DNA of 64,000 bases. It comes from Mauremys mutica (taxonomy: Eukaryota; Chordata; Testudines; Geoemydidae). Both the position numbers and the translations under genes were made by a program. The notes beneath the pieces are model-generated. The model searched no databases, had not been told where the DNA came from, and worked only from the letters and a program-made list of their open reading frames with translations. The stretch lies in the NCBI RefSeq assembly GCF_020497125.1, contig NC_059079.1, forward strand, positions 46,883,114 through 46,947,113. The letters are read 5' to 3'. Positions 53,151 through 64,000 of this stretch are shown here, one piece after another. Positions within the stretch are counted from its first letter, which is position 1, and every line of letters begins with the position of its first letter.

Positions 53151-55200
53151 ACAGGTCTGTTTTAAGGTAGTGTGAAGGTTAATATATTTCTTACCATTCT
53201 GTGATGCCATCGATTCTCCTTAGTGTAACTAATTGATTTTTTCCTGTAGTGGCCTTCTTTTCTCCCATTAGCTGAGTTGCAGGTGGATGTGGTTTGAGAA
53301 AGGGACTGAGAGAATAGGACTGAAACAAAGCATTTTTGGCAGGGGGAGAAAAGATGCTGACTTGTTCTAGGCCCGGGGGTGACAGGTGCTGAAGGGTCAG
53401 AGGCTCGGTTGCATGAAAGTTTGTTTGATTTTTAGATAACATGGTTCTGCCTCATTCCTTTGGATACCCATGATGTCACAATAGAAAATTAGATGCATTT
53501 TAAAACAAAACAAAACAAAACAAAACAAAACAAAGCCCTCTTCATTTTACCGATGTTAGGGACGTGACAATTTCACAGGAGCCTGTGGCTCTATTGTGAA
53601 TTATTCTGGCTTTAAAGTCAAGGCAGTTTTAACTATAAACATTTTTAATTAGTGTCTCTACACTGGTGGTATCCCCCACACAGTGTAACAGCATCTAACA
53701 GCACTCAACTGAACACAAAGAAGGATTATGTTACCTGAAGCAAAATAGAAATATTATCTAAGTAATTCTGCTTTTCCTCACAAAAACATTTAATTTTTTC
53801 TTGAGTAATACCAGCATCTCTGTCTGAGAAGCATCACATCTATTTTTTTTAATTGGAGGAAGTGAGTCCTATTCTAAATTTTTGCTCTTCCTCCAGTGAA
53901 ATTGTTCCCTAAACTGAAATTATCCACACTATGTAAAAGTTTGTGTTATCAATAACTGTATTTTTTAAGACCATATAAAACTTGATTTGCTTTTATAGCT
54001 CATAGTTTTTAGTCTTTGGATTGGCCTTCTTACCTTTCTTGGTAGCCTTTATGAATTTCTATATATTTTCCTTTCATTCTTATGCAATGATCAGAATCTC
54101 AATACACAAAGGAGGGCATGATGTGAGCTTTATATAATTTTATTTGTATTTCATCTACTTTGTATGCTTCTGTTCTAGCACTATGTTATAGCATATACTA
54201 GATTCTTTTACCGCTTCTCCATTATACTTAGATATTTCAGTGAGGACTTTCTTTGCCCCCATTTGTCCTTCTCTAGTTACTTCTTTATTGTTTTGTATCT
54301 CTCTAGTCTAACATAGAAGTTCATTACCTTAAATACTGCAAAGTTGTGAGTATGTGTGTGGACTGGATTAACCAAATGGTCTGATTTGGTTTGGATAAAT
54401 ACCTAAAAGTTCAAAGTCTTATCTTAACCTTATCTGAACTTCACAAGTCTGCAAAAAGAGTCTGGAGCTTATGAGAGAAGTCTTTTTTTTAATATATATA
54501 TATATATATAAATCTTCTGATCGAGGGCAACAACAGTAGGCCAGAACTGGAAATAAAAAAAATAAGGGAAATTGGAGCTGCATTTAAAATAAAATTCTAC
54601 GACCCTCTAGTGATGGTTCAGATCACGATTTTTTCAAGACATTTTGCCTGTCTATATGTGTGACTCTCACTCCTCGCAGTGAATTGCTAAGTATAAGAAA
54701 GTTAGGCTTTTATAATACGAGAAAGAAAACCTGATAGGGTTTTTTGAAAAATATTTTTTCAGACTTTTTTTCTCCCTTAGATTTATAATAAGAGACTGAA
54801 AGCGAGGAATTTGGGAATGCAAGAGATTTTCAATCCAGTTTAGGGGGAAAAATCATAGTTCTTGCTGGCATCTAGTTAACTCCAATGCTTAAACTCTTGG
54901 AGAAAAGTTTGTCTCTGTGAATGATACAATATCTCCTCCCTTTCAAATAAGATATAGGAGCTACAGTACACATCTAAGACCCCCAGAAGTCTTCCAGAAA
55001 AACAAGGGAAAAGCAAACTTGACATTTCTGACCCAAGTTAAAAAAAATTCTTAAAAAAAAATCTTTGAAACAAAAATCAGAGCTCTGTTCATTTTACTTT
55101 CTGTGGCCCTGAACTTGAGCTAGAGAATTTGGCTCAGGCATTTACAGATGAAAAATGCCTATCAATTCAACTAGCCCATCCCTCTGTTGCTGCAGGATTG
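53151..55200. other. Unassigned AT-rich sequence
   Basis: A (CAAAA)n run at 53502-53534 and an (AT)n run at 54492-54511. No gene. Confidence 0.4.
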
Positions 55201-55205
55201 TTTCC

Positions 55206-55325
55206 TATGGGTGAGATTTTCAGAAATGCTCAGAGCTGGCCTATTTGATCCAATGAGAATTTTACTATTGATTTCTATGGGAGCAGAGTTAGGCCACCAC
55301 TGACAACTTTTGCAAATCTCGCCTT
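55206..55325. repeat. Short palindromic repeat
   Basis: GGGTGAGATTTTCAGAAATGC at the left against CAACTTTTGCAAATCTCGCC at the right, with a central AGAATTTTACTATTGATTTC. Imperfect hairpin. Confidence 0.5.
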
Positions 55326-55927
55326 TTTTATGTTTTTATTATAACAAAACACATTGATTGTGTGTATGAGATTAGGTCTCTTTCTATAAGGTCTGCTTCA
55401 TTAATGGTACTCTGTTAAAGTAGCTTGTTCTGTTTCTTTTTTTTCTGGGGAAATATGAGGAAGAAGCTAGAAAAAGAGGAGAAATTGTTGTTATAATTCA
55501 GAAAACATGTCATGCTTCATGTCAGAGGTAGCACTGCATTTGGAGCTGTTTGAAAGGCACCCCAAACTAACCCTATTTATTTTCTGACATAGAATGTTAA
55601 CAAGCAATGCATCAGATCTCAAACAATATGCTGGTGTGAGATTTTGTTACGTATTTCATTTTGGATTGTTTTTATGCAGTCCTATCTGAGTATTGTTATA
55701 AGCAACACTGGTTAAATCCAAAACAAATTTAAAGATATAGTAATTTTTTTTGTTGTTGTTTTGAAGATATTCTTCACTGCAAATCCACTGTCTGAAAACC
55801 TGGTGCACAGGTGAGGTAACTTTCATTATTAAATAATTAATTGCAAGAAAAGTTGGTCTGCATTCTTTCAATGAAAGTCATTGAGAGATGAGATTAGCCA
55901 AATTTTAAAGAGTCTGATCCAAAACCC
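55326..55927. other. Unassigned AT-rich sequence
   Basis: Nothing recognised. Confidence 0.4.
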
Positions 55928-55939
55928 TTTAAATTTAAT

Positions 55940-56141
55940 TATCAGAGGGGTACCCGTGTTAGTCTGGATCTGTAAAAGCAGCAAAGAGTTCTGTGGCACC
56001 TTATAGACTAACAGACATATTGGAGCATGAGCTTTCGTGAGTGAATACCCACTTCATCGAATGCAAGTGGGTATTCACCCATGAAAGCTCATGCTCCAAT
56101 ATGTCTGTTAGTCTATAAGGTGCCACAGAACTCTTTGCTGC
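55940..56141. mobile_element. Penelope-terminal hairpin element with 12-bp duplication
   Basis: It starts ATCAGAGGGGTACCCGTGTT and contains two inverted arms of about 80 bp carrying GCAGCAAAGAGTTCTGTGGC and its complement, with AAGTGGGTATTCACCCATG at the turn. TTTAAATTTAAT flanks both sides (55928-55939 and 56142-56153). No coding sequence. Confidence 0.85.
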
Positions 56142-56153
56142 TTTAAATTTAAT

Positions 56154-57142
56154 GGAGTCTTTTCACTGACTGCTATGGGCTTTGGTTCAGGATCATGTGA
56201 TATAGTAATACTTTAGCTTTGTATGGATGGTGTTGCCTTGTAGTGATTGTCCTACAAGAAGGATTAAGGACCTGCTTATGCCAACATATGAGATGTCCTT
56301 TAGCACAAGCAGTAATACATACATGCATTCTCTCACAGTGCATAGCACCACCGAGTCATAATACAATGAACAGTAAACACACATTGGCCAGCAATCGTCC
56401 TCCATGTTTACAGCCTTTACACTGCCTTAAGAAGTGTGCTATACCACAGGGCCCCCTTGCCCATTGTACCTGGTGTAGGCCAAAAGCCTAATGGGAAGAA
56501 ATTATCTCAAGTAAAATTGCACTCCATTTTGCTTATTTTGCTGTCTTTGAATTAGTAAGAAGAAATTGTTCTGAGTTTATTCTTTACTGAGTGTGTTAAT
56601 GATTTTTCTTAGAAGGATAGATGTTTTATGGCTGTAATTGCCTTATTTCCTGTTTGGTGTTAGTGAAGAATGTATGGTAATTAACTGAGAAAGGACAACT
56701 GGGCCAGATGGTCAAGAAGAGAGTGGAGTAAAGAGGCACCAACTTTATTATTAATCACCCGGATGGCAGATTGATGACCCTAAAGCAAAGGCATACACCC
56801 CAAGGACAAGATAAGGAGTAGAGCCAAAGAGAGTAATTAAGAAACAGCTGCAGATCCTCCTGGTAACAACTCAAAATAATGCTAATTAAGAGCAACCTTG
56901 AATACCTCATGACTGATAGCTCCAGTGTGACACAGCAAGGTCCATAGACTTGTATGGGAACTTATCACTGTAAAAGAAGGGTGTATTGCCATGGGACTTT
57001 GGGTTCATTCTGCATCAATATCAGAGCTTCTAACACGTTCGACAAAGGCCCCGCTCCCCTCCCTCATGTGCAGTTTTAGCTGGCCACTGGAACTGACCGA
57101 GCAACACTAAGGACTGGTAACTATAAGATCCAACTGCAGAAC

Positions 57143-57144
<2 letters not shown>
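56154..57144. other. Unassigned AT-rich sequence
   Basis: Two overlapping open frames near 56193-56491 show no motif. No repeat recognised. Confidence 0.4.

Positions 57145-57210
<66 letters not shown>
57145..57210. repeat. (TG)n microsatellite
   Basis: 66 bp of uninterrupted TG units. Confidence 0.97.
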
Positions 57211-57214
<4 letters not shown>

Positions 57215-58158
57215 GAAGCATATGCTGATTTCAATGCTTATATTGTACTCTCAATAAATGCGGCAGATTCCGTATGCTTCTTATGAACATTACACTGACA
57301 TCAATCCCTCCAAAACTGGCTTCAGAAATCTTCCTCCTCTCAAGTGTAATAATTCTTCAGTAAAGGCAGAAGCAAGGACCTCGTCCCCTGGGTGTGTAGG
57401 AAAAATGACCTAATCATCATGTCTGTTTCATGTAGTTCAATATCTTGTTAGAATAGGGCCTGATCCTGTATTCATTGAAGTCAGTGAGAATAGCCATTGA
57501 CTTCAAGGAGAGCAGGACTAGGCCCTCAGGAGACTGCAGGATTTTGCCCTCTACAAGAAATGGCCTGAACATGTTAGAACAGTTCACTCAAAAATGTCCT
57601 TCCACTCTTTTCTTTTTTAAAGTGCTATGGTATGCAGCCTGCCACATGCTTCTAACACAATTTATATGTACTTTGTCTGCATATGGTGTTTAAACCACTG
57701 TCCCCCAAAGTGGCTATTTCTTCTGCATTCCTGGTAGTGGTATCAGTGTTCAAAAACCCTGCTTTGAGAGAAACAGAGATGGCACAATGGAACAAAAAGG
57801 GTCTTCCCTTGTTACTTAGGAGAAATTTTGATCAGGTAGGACCAAATTTTGTATAAATCCATGGCCAAAGTCAGACAGATGTTATGAGTACTGCTGACTC
57901 TTCCCTTTCCACTTTGCGGATTACTTATTCCTGCAAACATTCAATAGATCAAGAAGGGTCCTTTGCAAAATTAAATACTTCATTACCTCATTAAATACCA
58001 TGTCCCAAATATACGGTGAAGTCAACCAGAGCATGGATTACTGACCAATTAATAATTTAGTACATGCCTCGAGGTTTGGTAATGTATGAAGTTATGCCAT
58101 ATAAATAAATATTTACTCTGTTGCTCATAAACTTTTTTGTCTCGACAAAGACAAATAA
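57211..58158. other. Unassigned sequence with one short palindromic repeat
   Basis: GGGCCTGATCCTGTATTC at 57457 and GAGCAGGACTAGGCCCT at 57509-57525 form a hairpin around CATTGAAGTCAGTGAGAATAG. The rest is unremarkable. Confidence 0.45.
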
Positions 58159-58166
58159 GATGGATG

Positions 58167-58500
58167 AAGGAGCGGCGCCAGGGTTTCTGGTTCCATAGGC
58201 AGAATTGGGGGGGGGCGGCATTTTGTGAGCTCCCCACGGGGCGCGCTGGAGCTTCCGGTTCCACTCCCATTGTGCCGCCGAAGAAGGACTCTCCGCCGAA
58301 ATGCCGCAGGCATTGAGCTGCTAAATTGCCTGCCGCTGTTTTCCGCGGCACGTCGGCAGAAGGTCCTTCTTCGGCGGTGCGACAGGAGCAGAACTGGAAG
58401 CTCCCGTGTGCCCCGTGGGGAGCGCACAAAATGCTGCCCCCCCCGAATCCTGGCACCCTAGGCGACCGCCTAGGGTCGCCTAATGGAAGCACTGGCCCTG
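58167..58500. mobile_element. hAT-type non-autonomous transposon, foldback
   Basis: GATGGATG flanks it exactly on both sides (58159-58166 and 58501-58508). The right end CACTGGCCCTG is the hAT-like terminus. The left end (AAGGAGCGGCGCCAGGG) is a degraded copy. Arms containing GAGCTCCCCACGGGGCGCGC and GCCCCGTGGGGAGCGC (inverted) make a long GC-rich hairpin, with CTTCTTCGGCGG against CCGCCGAAGAAGG near the centre. The right end shares CCTAGGCG/CGCCTAGG words with the element at 51568. The 147-codon minus frame through it is not a gene. Confidence 0.8.
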
Positions 58501-58508
58501 GATGGATG

Positions 58509-61348
58509 AGGGTTTATTTGTAATGTCTGAAATGTTGCTCTTGTTTTATGAATCTTCCCCTCATTTTCATTATGTAGCACTATATGAAGATCAAGTTCTT
58601 ATGGTGAAATCTTAGCATAAAACACAGTTTGGAGGTTCAATTGAGAGGTCAGGTAACTTTATCTTGTTTGCTTCATATTTTACCTATTTTTCTGCTATTT
58701 AGCAGCTCGGCTGTATAAAGAAGTGTGATGTATATAGCATTTAGCGGTTTATATTACCAGGGCATCCTTAATTTAACATCAACTTACTGACTAAAATATA
58801 GTAGCTTCCACATTTTTCTAAAATATCTTTTTTCATACATCTTGGATTTAACAGTAAAAGTGAATTGAGATCCATCATAATATCTGCCTGCAGTCAGTAT
58901 TACCTCATTAAAACCATCTCAGGGACTTGAGTCCAGAACTGAGAAGGTTGACCCATAGACATCAAAAGCCTATTATGTAAGCTACAAAAGGTTGTTGGAG
59001 ATAATGATTAGTGTGATAACAAGCAGCTTTATCATTTCAAAGTATTGGTGGGATTTTCTGTTATCAGCTAGAATTCTCTAGAGCCCTACTAGATGATGTC
59101 CGTAAAATCCTTCTGCTGCAAATTTAGGCAGCTCATCAAAAACAAGCTCTCTTCTGAGTTTTCATATTTTACACTTAACCCCAGCTCACTCACAAACAAA
59201 ACAACAAAAAACACCAAACAAATTCTCATCTATCCTATTAGTACTTTTCAAAGTTAGTGATTATTCTTCAGCAAAGTCCTCATGGCAAAATCTGAACAGC
59301 AGTCTGTGTGTTCATCCTCCTGGAATCTACATGGAAAGGGCATCTTACGTATACTGATTACCTCCCTTGTGGAAAGAGGAGCCAGACAGCTTCACTACAA
59401 CTCCAGGACCCTTAAAGGCACTACAGAATATGATGGATTTGTGAAGAGAAAGTTTCAAACAGACCTCATTTTTTGAGGGATTTCAAATAGTCCTCAGGAC
59501 AAAGTCAATAACACATTTTAAATCTTCTGCTTATCAAATGGATTAGCACAATGCTTTATGTGGAAATAGCATTAGAAAATAAAAAAGAAGGTAGGCAGGG
59601 TAAAGGAAAACACCTGTCAAACTGGCTCAGATTCTCAGCTGATGTGAATTGACATAGCTCCAATGATGTCAGTGGAGTTGCACTAATTTACACCATCTTA
59701 GGTGTAGCTTTCAGTGTCTGTTTCTGGACATAATGTCTTAATCATAGGATGCTAGGTTTAATGTGAGAAATATTTCCATATAGTAAGACCTGTTGTATTC
59801 TTGAATTATCTCCCAAGATAAATGGTGGAAGATCCCTTGCTAGAGCCATTTAAATCTGGATTAGACATCTCTAATTCCTAGGATTCTGTGATCTTGGTAC
59901 TCTCTGATCATAGTTTGGGCATGGTGACAATAATCATTTATTTTCTATTGTGATAGCTGCAATTGGTGTTGTTGGACTTATGCATAAGTTAATACACATT
60001 TTTTTTTAAAAAACCCTGATCCACTTCATGCAGCACTCACAATACTCTACTGTGAGTGAAGAAAGCACTTCTCATTATCTTAAGACCAATTATCTGTGAC
60101 AAAATACAGCAGTTTGCTGTTTTACCACTATGGGCATCTCCAGAGTAACTAAAGAGAACAATACACTTGTTATAAAATACAACAAAGATTTCCATGTACC
60201 TTACTCAAAAGATTGCAAAAGATTTACCGGTATTTATATCAGGTATTTTAAATATGAAATAAACATAAGGGGCCATATAAGTAAGTGTTATCCACACTAA
60301 GGTCAGTATTTTCAAGCTTAAATTCATGTCAACACACTTAATTTTAGGCAACCAAGTGTGAACATTTTATACCTAGATATAATAAGTGTGTTTTACTCTA
60401 TCCCCAGCAGATGCAGAACCTACTAATATTATATACATGTTTTAGCTTGAAACTGCAAAATCAGAGCTCCAAAAATATTTCATATGGAAATATATAAACC
60501 TTGGGCTAATGCTGGGGCCTTTTTTGTCTCCCTGATGGATTTCACTACTTCATACTTTTTTTCTTTAAGCACAATTCTGAATTCACTTTGCTCTTACTGC
60601 ATTGTTTTTCTCTTACATTTCCCATGTCTAAATGAGGCCAGATGCTGCAGAAATACTTCCCTGTACTACTAAGCTGTTCATCTAATAGAAGTGATATTTA
60701 TGAGGAATGAGGAAGCATGTTGCAAGCAAATAGTCAATGACTCCTAGCTAAACAAACTTTGGGCAGGTAAGATAAACACTAGCAGAGATATATGTGTAAT
60801 GTGACTTATACATGACAGGGTTTATTTTTAGCTAGTGGGTGAAATTTGTGAATGGGCACAAATTTGTGTTTATGGGTCCCAGGTGTGGAATGCTTACATT
60901 GGTGTATGCTTCCTTACTGGTGTGTAACCCAATTGACTCCTCCATGAGTAATAGTTGCACAGGTCGGTCCCCAAACAGTTTGCATCTTTAAGTAGCTAAT
61001 TTGCATCCACAATCAGGAACTTAGAAATGCGTTTACCCACAATTGAACCATGGGCACAAACATGGGGAGCCAATTGCAGCCCTAAATGGGAGGTCAGCCA
61101 TAATAATGGAACACTTTTCTATTCTTTTTTCACTCTTAACATGTGATGAATTTCTACCATTTTCATCTTTAATGAAGTTTACCAGCTTCCATTTCAGAAA
61201 AAAATAATGAAAAAGAGTCCTTTAGCAGAGCATGAAAAGCAGTAACCGTGCTTTCTGAATGGTTCAATAATGTATACCCCATTAATTGTCCATGTATACT
61301 TATATCTCTACCTAGAATAAACTAGCAACTGAATGATTGATTACTGAA
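58509..61348. other. Unassigned AT-rich sequence
   Basis: A short hairpin remnant at 59625-59705 (CAGATTCTCAGCTGATG, then GGAGTTGCACTAATTTACACC). No gene. Confidence 0.4.
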
Positions 61349-61361
61349 CATTAATTGACGC

Positions 61362-61574
61362 CAAGTATCAGAGGGGTAGCCGTGTTAGTCTGAATCTGTA
61401 AAAGCAGCAAAGAGTCTTGTGGCACCTTATAGACTAACAGACGTTTTGGAGCATGAGTTTTCATGGGTGAATACCCACTTCGTCACATGCATCCGACGAA
61501 GTGGGTATTCACCCACGAAAGCTCATGCTCCAAAACGTCTGTTAGTCTATAAGTGCCACAAGACTCTTTGCTGC
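61362..61574. mobile_element. Penelope-terminal hairpin element with 13-bp duplication
   Basis: It starts CAAGTATCAGAGGGGTAGCC. Two nearly perfect inverted arms (GCAGCAAAGAGTCTTGTGGC and complement, ACGTTTTGGAGCATGAG and complement) meet at CTTCGTCACATGCATCCGACG. CATTAATTGACGC (61349-61361) and CATTAATTGATGC (61575-61587) agree at 12 of 13 positions and are taken as the target duplication. Confidence 0.85.
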
Positions 61575-61587
61575 CATTAATTGATGC

Positions 61588-63745
61588 ATTTCTGACTAGA
61601 ATACTGAACAAGTTGGTATTTACTGAATTCTTCAATGTTCAGTTATTGTGGCTTTTTTTATTATGTCTCCCTCTTTCCTCCCCATCCCCCATTCCAGAAG
61701 ATCAAAAGATAGTCACACATTACCAAAAGCCTTTTAAGATCACATCACAGAGATGGGCCTACATTTGATTTTATCCCATAAATGATTTCCGAAGTGCCTT
61801 TGTAGTTATGCTTTGAAACTACAGGCAGAATTTAATGTGGGAAATATGCACATTCTTTTTTCAATTTAATTTTTCAGTGATTTGACAGACCATGTTGCTT
61901 AAAAATAAAGTATATTATACTGGCAAATACATGGATCACTTTCTGGTAGTGAAGTTAGTATTGGTATTACCAGTCATTTTTGGAGATGGTGTCTAGTTCA
62001 CATGAACTATGGACCACTATATTCACTTCAATTTGAATTGTATACTGTCATTAGCAATGTTGAGTAACTAGAAACTTCAACTTGGGACTACTGATCCTGC
62101 AACTCTTATACAAGTTGTCCTTGCTCAAGGAGTCTCACTGAAGTAAAAGGAACTCAGATGTTTAGGAGATTACAGTATCAGGCCCTTATTACATAAATCA
62201 AAAACAACATTTAGCAAAATGTTTAGACCCACTACAAGATAAGGATCGGTTCTCCCAGTCCATAAAGAAATGGTGGCTCTTTCACTTGGCAACAATATCA
62301 TGTGACTACTAATCTCACTTCCTACCTGCATGTTAATTTTCTCGGTGCTAGGAGACAATCCCAAACAGCACTAGGGTAATGGGCTAGCTTTCTACTGCCA
62401 TATAGTCCAGTATGGTCTGACCACAGAGCCCTGACTTTGAGTCACTTCCCTATCATCTCTCACAGGTGAAACTATGACTGCAATTCCTACCAACACCATC
62501 ACATGGAAACACCAGTCAAAGATCCATAATATGGGAAATTACCATTCTTTATTGATCTTTTTTTTTCAAGATACACCTAAGTATTTTAAATGAAGAATAT
62601 TTTCCATTAGCTTAAAAATATAACTTCCAGCCTCTGACCTCCACAGGCAAATTTGCAAGGTGTCTGATTTATATATTGAAATGGGACATTTATAGTCACA
62701 TGCTGTATATATTTTCCTAATAAACAATAATAAGTTGTCATACATATACTAGTATACTAGAAAAAAAAGGTATCCAAAGTAGGCCTTGGAGATAAAATAT
62801 TTCTGATATCAGCTCCAGAACAAAATAACAAATAGATTTAATAGAAACTACAACATGCTGCAATAAAGCAATGGCTAGTAAATCAATTCTGAATTAAGTG
62901 TGCATTTCAGTCTTTACTCACTGATTTTTGACTACGTGATACAACTAGGGATGGACAACATTGCTTGGATATTGAACTAACTCTAAACCAAAACAATTCT
63001 GAGGCTCAAAAACTCTATTTATTCCTTTCCCACCCCCTCCATTAATTTTAATTTCTCTGCATCTGATTCTGGCAAAAGATGAGAGAAAAAAGCCAAAATA
63101 CCTCAGAAAAAAGGCTGTTCTAATTCATAGATGTTCCATAACAGTTTTGCAGACCCAAGAAGTTCAGAGAATTTTAAATAAGCATGTGAGTTGCTGGTTT
63201 CCTCTTTGAACTGAGCTACCAAACTATTTGAGATTAGATCCTCACTAACTATAGAGCATATAAAAGGAAATCCTCCTATTAAGAAAATCTATATGTGAAA
63301 CTCCCCTTTGTGTCTAGAATTCAATGCTTTATTCTGTAGAAAGTGAACAATGCTGATGCCCTCAGCATAGGCAGTACAATTACTATATTGTGTACCTAAT
63401 TATGAAATGAGATCTCACAGGAGAACTTGACTTGGCGATCAGTTTATATCCTAAAGCATGATAGTCCTTGTAACTTTATCCCAAATGCAGATGCTAGTCT
63501 AATTCATATCAATGTCCAATAATTTCAACAATATACAAAGGCACTGATTTCCAAAGGTTAATTGTACATACTCCTTCTGAAATATTTTAATTTTTTAAAT
63601 TTGTTTGGAGTACCTACTTACTCTTGCACTATTGCTTGTACAACTAAAAACAGCAGTGGTTTGAATTCCCACCTATATAGCCAAATAAATTATGTATCAG
63701 ACAGATACAGTATTTTAGGGAGAAGAGTGAGTTGATATCTGCTGT
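61588..63745. other. Unassigned AT-rich sequence
   Basis: A GGACTACTGATCCTGCAACTC remnant at 62085-62185, ending ATCAGGCCC, belongs to the short palindromic family. No gene. Confidence 0.4.
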
Positions 63746-64000
63746 ACTGATTCACAGATTTCAAGGCCAGAAGGGACCACTGTTATCATCTCATCTGACC
63801 TTCTGTGTAACACAGGCCACAGAACGTCCCCCACAAAATTCCTAGAGCATAACTTTAAGAAAAAATGTCCAGTCTTGATTTAAAAATGGCTAGTGATAGA
63901 GAATCCACCATGAGCCTTGGTAAGTTGTTTCAATGGTTAATTACCCTCATTGTCAAAATTTAGGTCAGCCTTATTTCCAGTCTGAATTTGTTTAGCTTCA
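63746..64000 (-). mobile_element. CR1 LINE 3' end, antisense, running off the window
   Basis: TTTCAAGGCCAGAAGGGACC, then ATCTGACCTTCTGTGTAACA, CAGAACGTCCCC and TTATTTCCAGTCTGAATTTG match the copy at 2204. The 3' terminus lies at about 63750; the rest of the element is beyond the right edge. Confidence 0.85.

Noticed and set aside
25935..61574. CRISPR-like array suggested by recurring palindromic repeats
   Set aside because: The repeats are dispersed over tens of kilobases, lack regular spacers and are Penelope ends; the DNA is animal.

Overview
The window looks like non-coding nuclear DNA of a reptile, most likely a turtle. It is AT-rich and contains antisense CR1 LINE tails of sauropsid type, a GIY-YIG Penelope-like retroelement, Harbinger and hAT elements with many short MITE derivatives, an RTE-type LINE and long (TG)n/(CA)n tracts. 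The assignment to turtles is recognition from memory, not a search. I found no exon of an ordinary host gene; every ORF with a recognisable protein signature belongs to a mobile element. The window is therefore intergenic DNA or the interior of a large intron.

Layout. 1-10.7 kb: AT-rich DNA with an antisense CR1 tail (about 2.2-3.8 kb) that is split by a Harbinger-type MITE and carries an 80-bp tandem duplication; a foldback MITE at 4.3-4.6 kb; and a decayed LINE reverse-transcriptase tail at 6.6-7.3 kb. 10.7-14.9 kb: an apparently complete two-gene PIF/Harbinger transposon. 15-33 kb: MITEs, hAT elements, SINE pieces, LTR-like fragments and a degenerate Gypsy integrase. 33.6-39.0 kb: a structurally complete Ty3/Gypsy retrotransposon with near-identical LTRs and a 5-bp target duplication. 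It is broken by stops, by an 11-nt insertion and by a second LTR inserted in its integrase. 39-64 kb: mostly AT-rich DNA with a decayed RTE LINE (40.7-41.9 kb), a 5'-truncated Penelope element (48.7-50.5 kb), three hAT MITEs with identical or near-identical 8-bp target duplications, Penelope-end hairpins and another CR1 tail at the right edge.

How the genes work together. In the Harbinger element a rightward, probably two-exon gene encodes a Myb/SANT-type DNA-binding protein, and a leftward gene encodes the DDE transposase. The two converge on poly(A) signals about 30 bp apart. In the PIF/Harbinger superfamily the Myb-like protein and the transposase act together in binding and cutting the element ends. 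In the Gypsy element gag, protease, reverse transcriptase, RNase H and integrase lie in one frame between the LTRs, with no envelope gene. The most interesting unexplained item is a 126-codon open frame on the opposite strand inside the Myb-gene intron, preceded by a good splice-acceptor-like tract.
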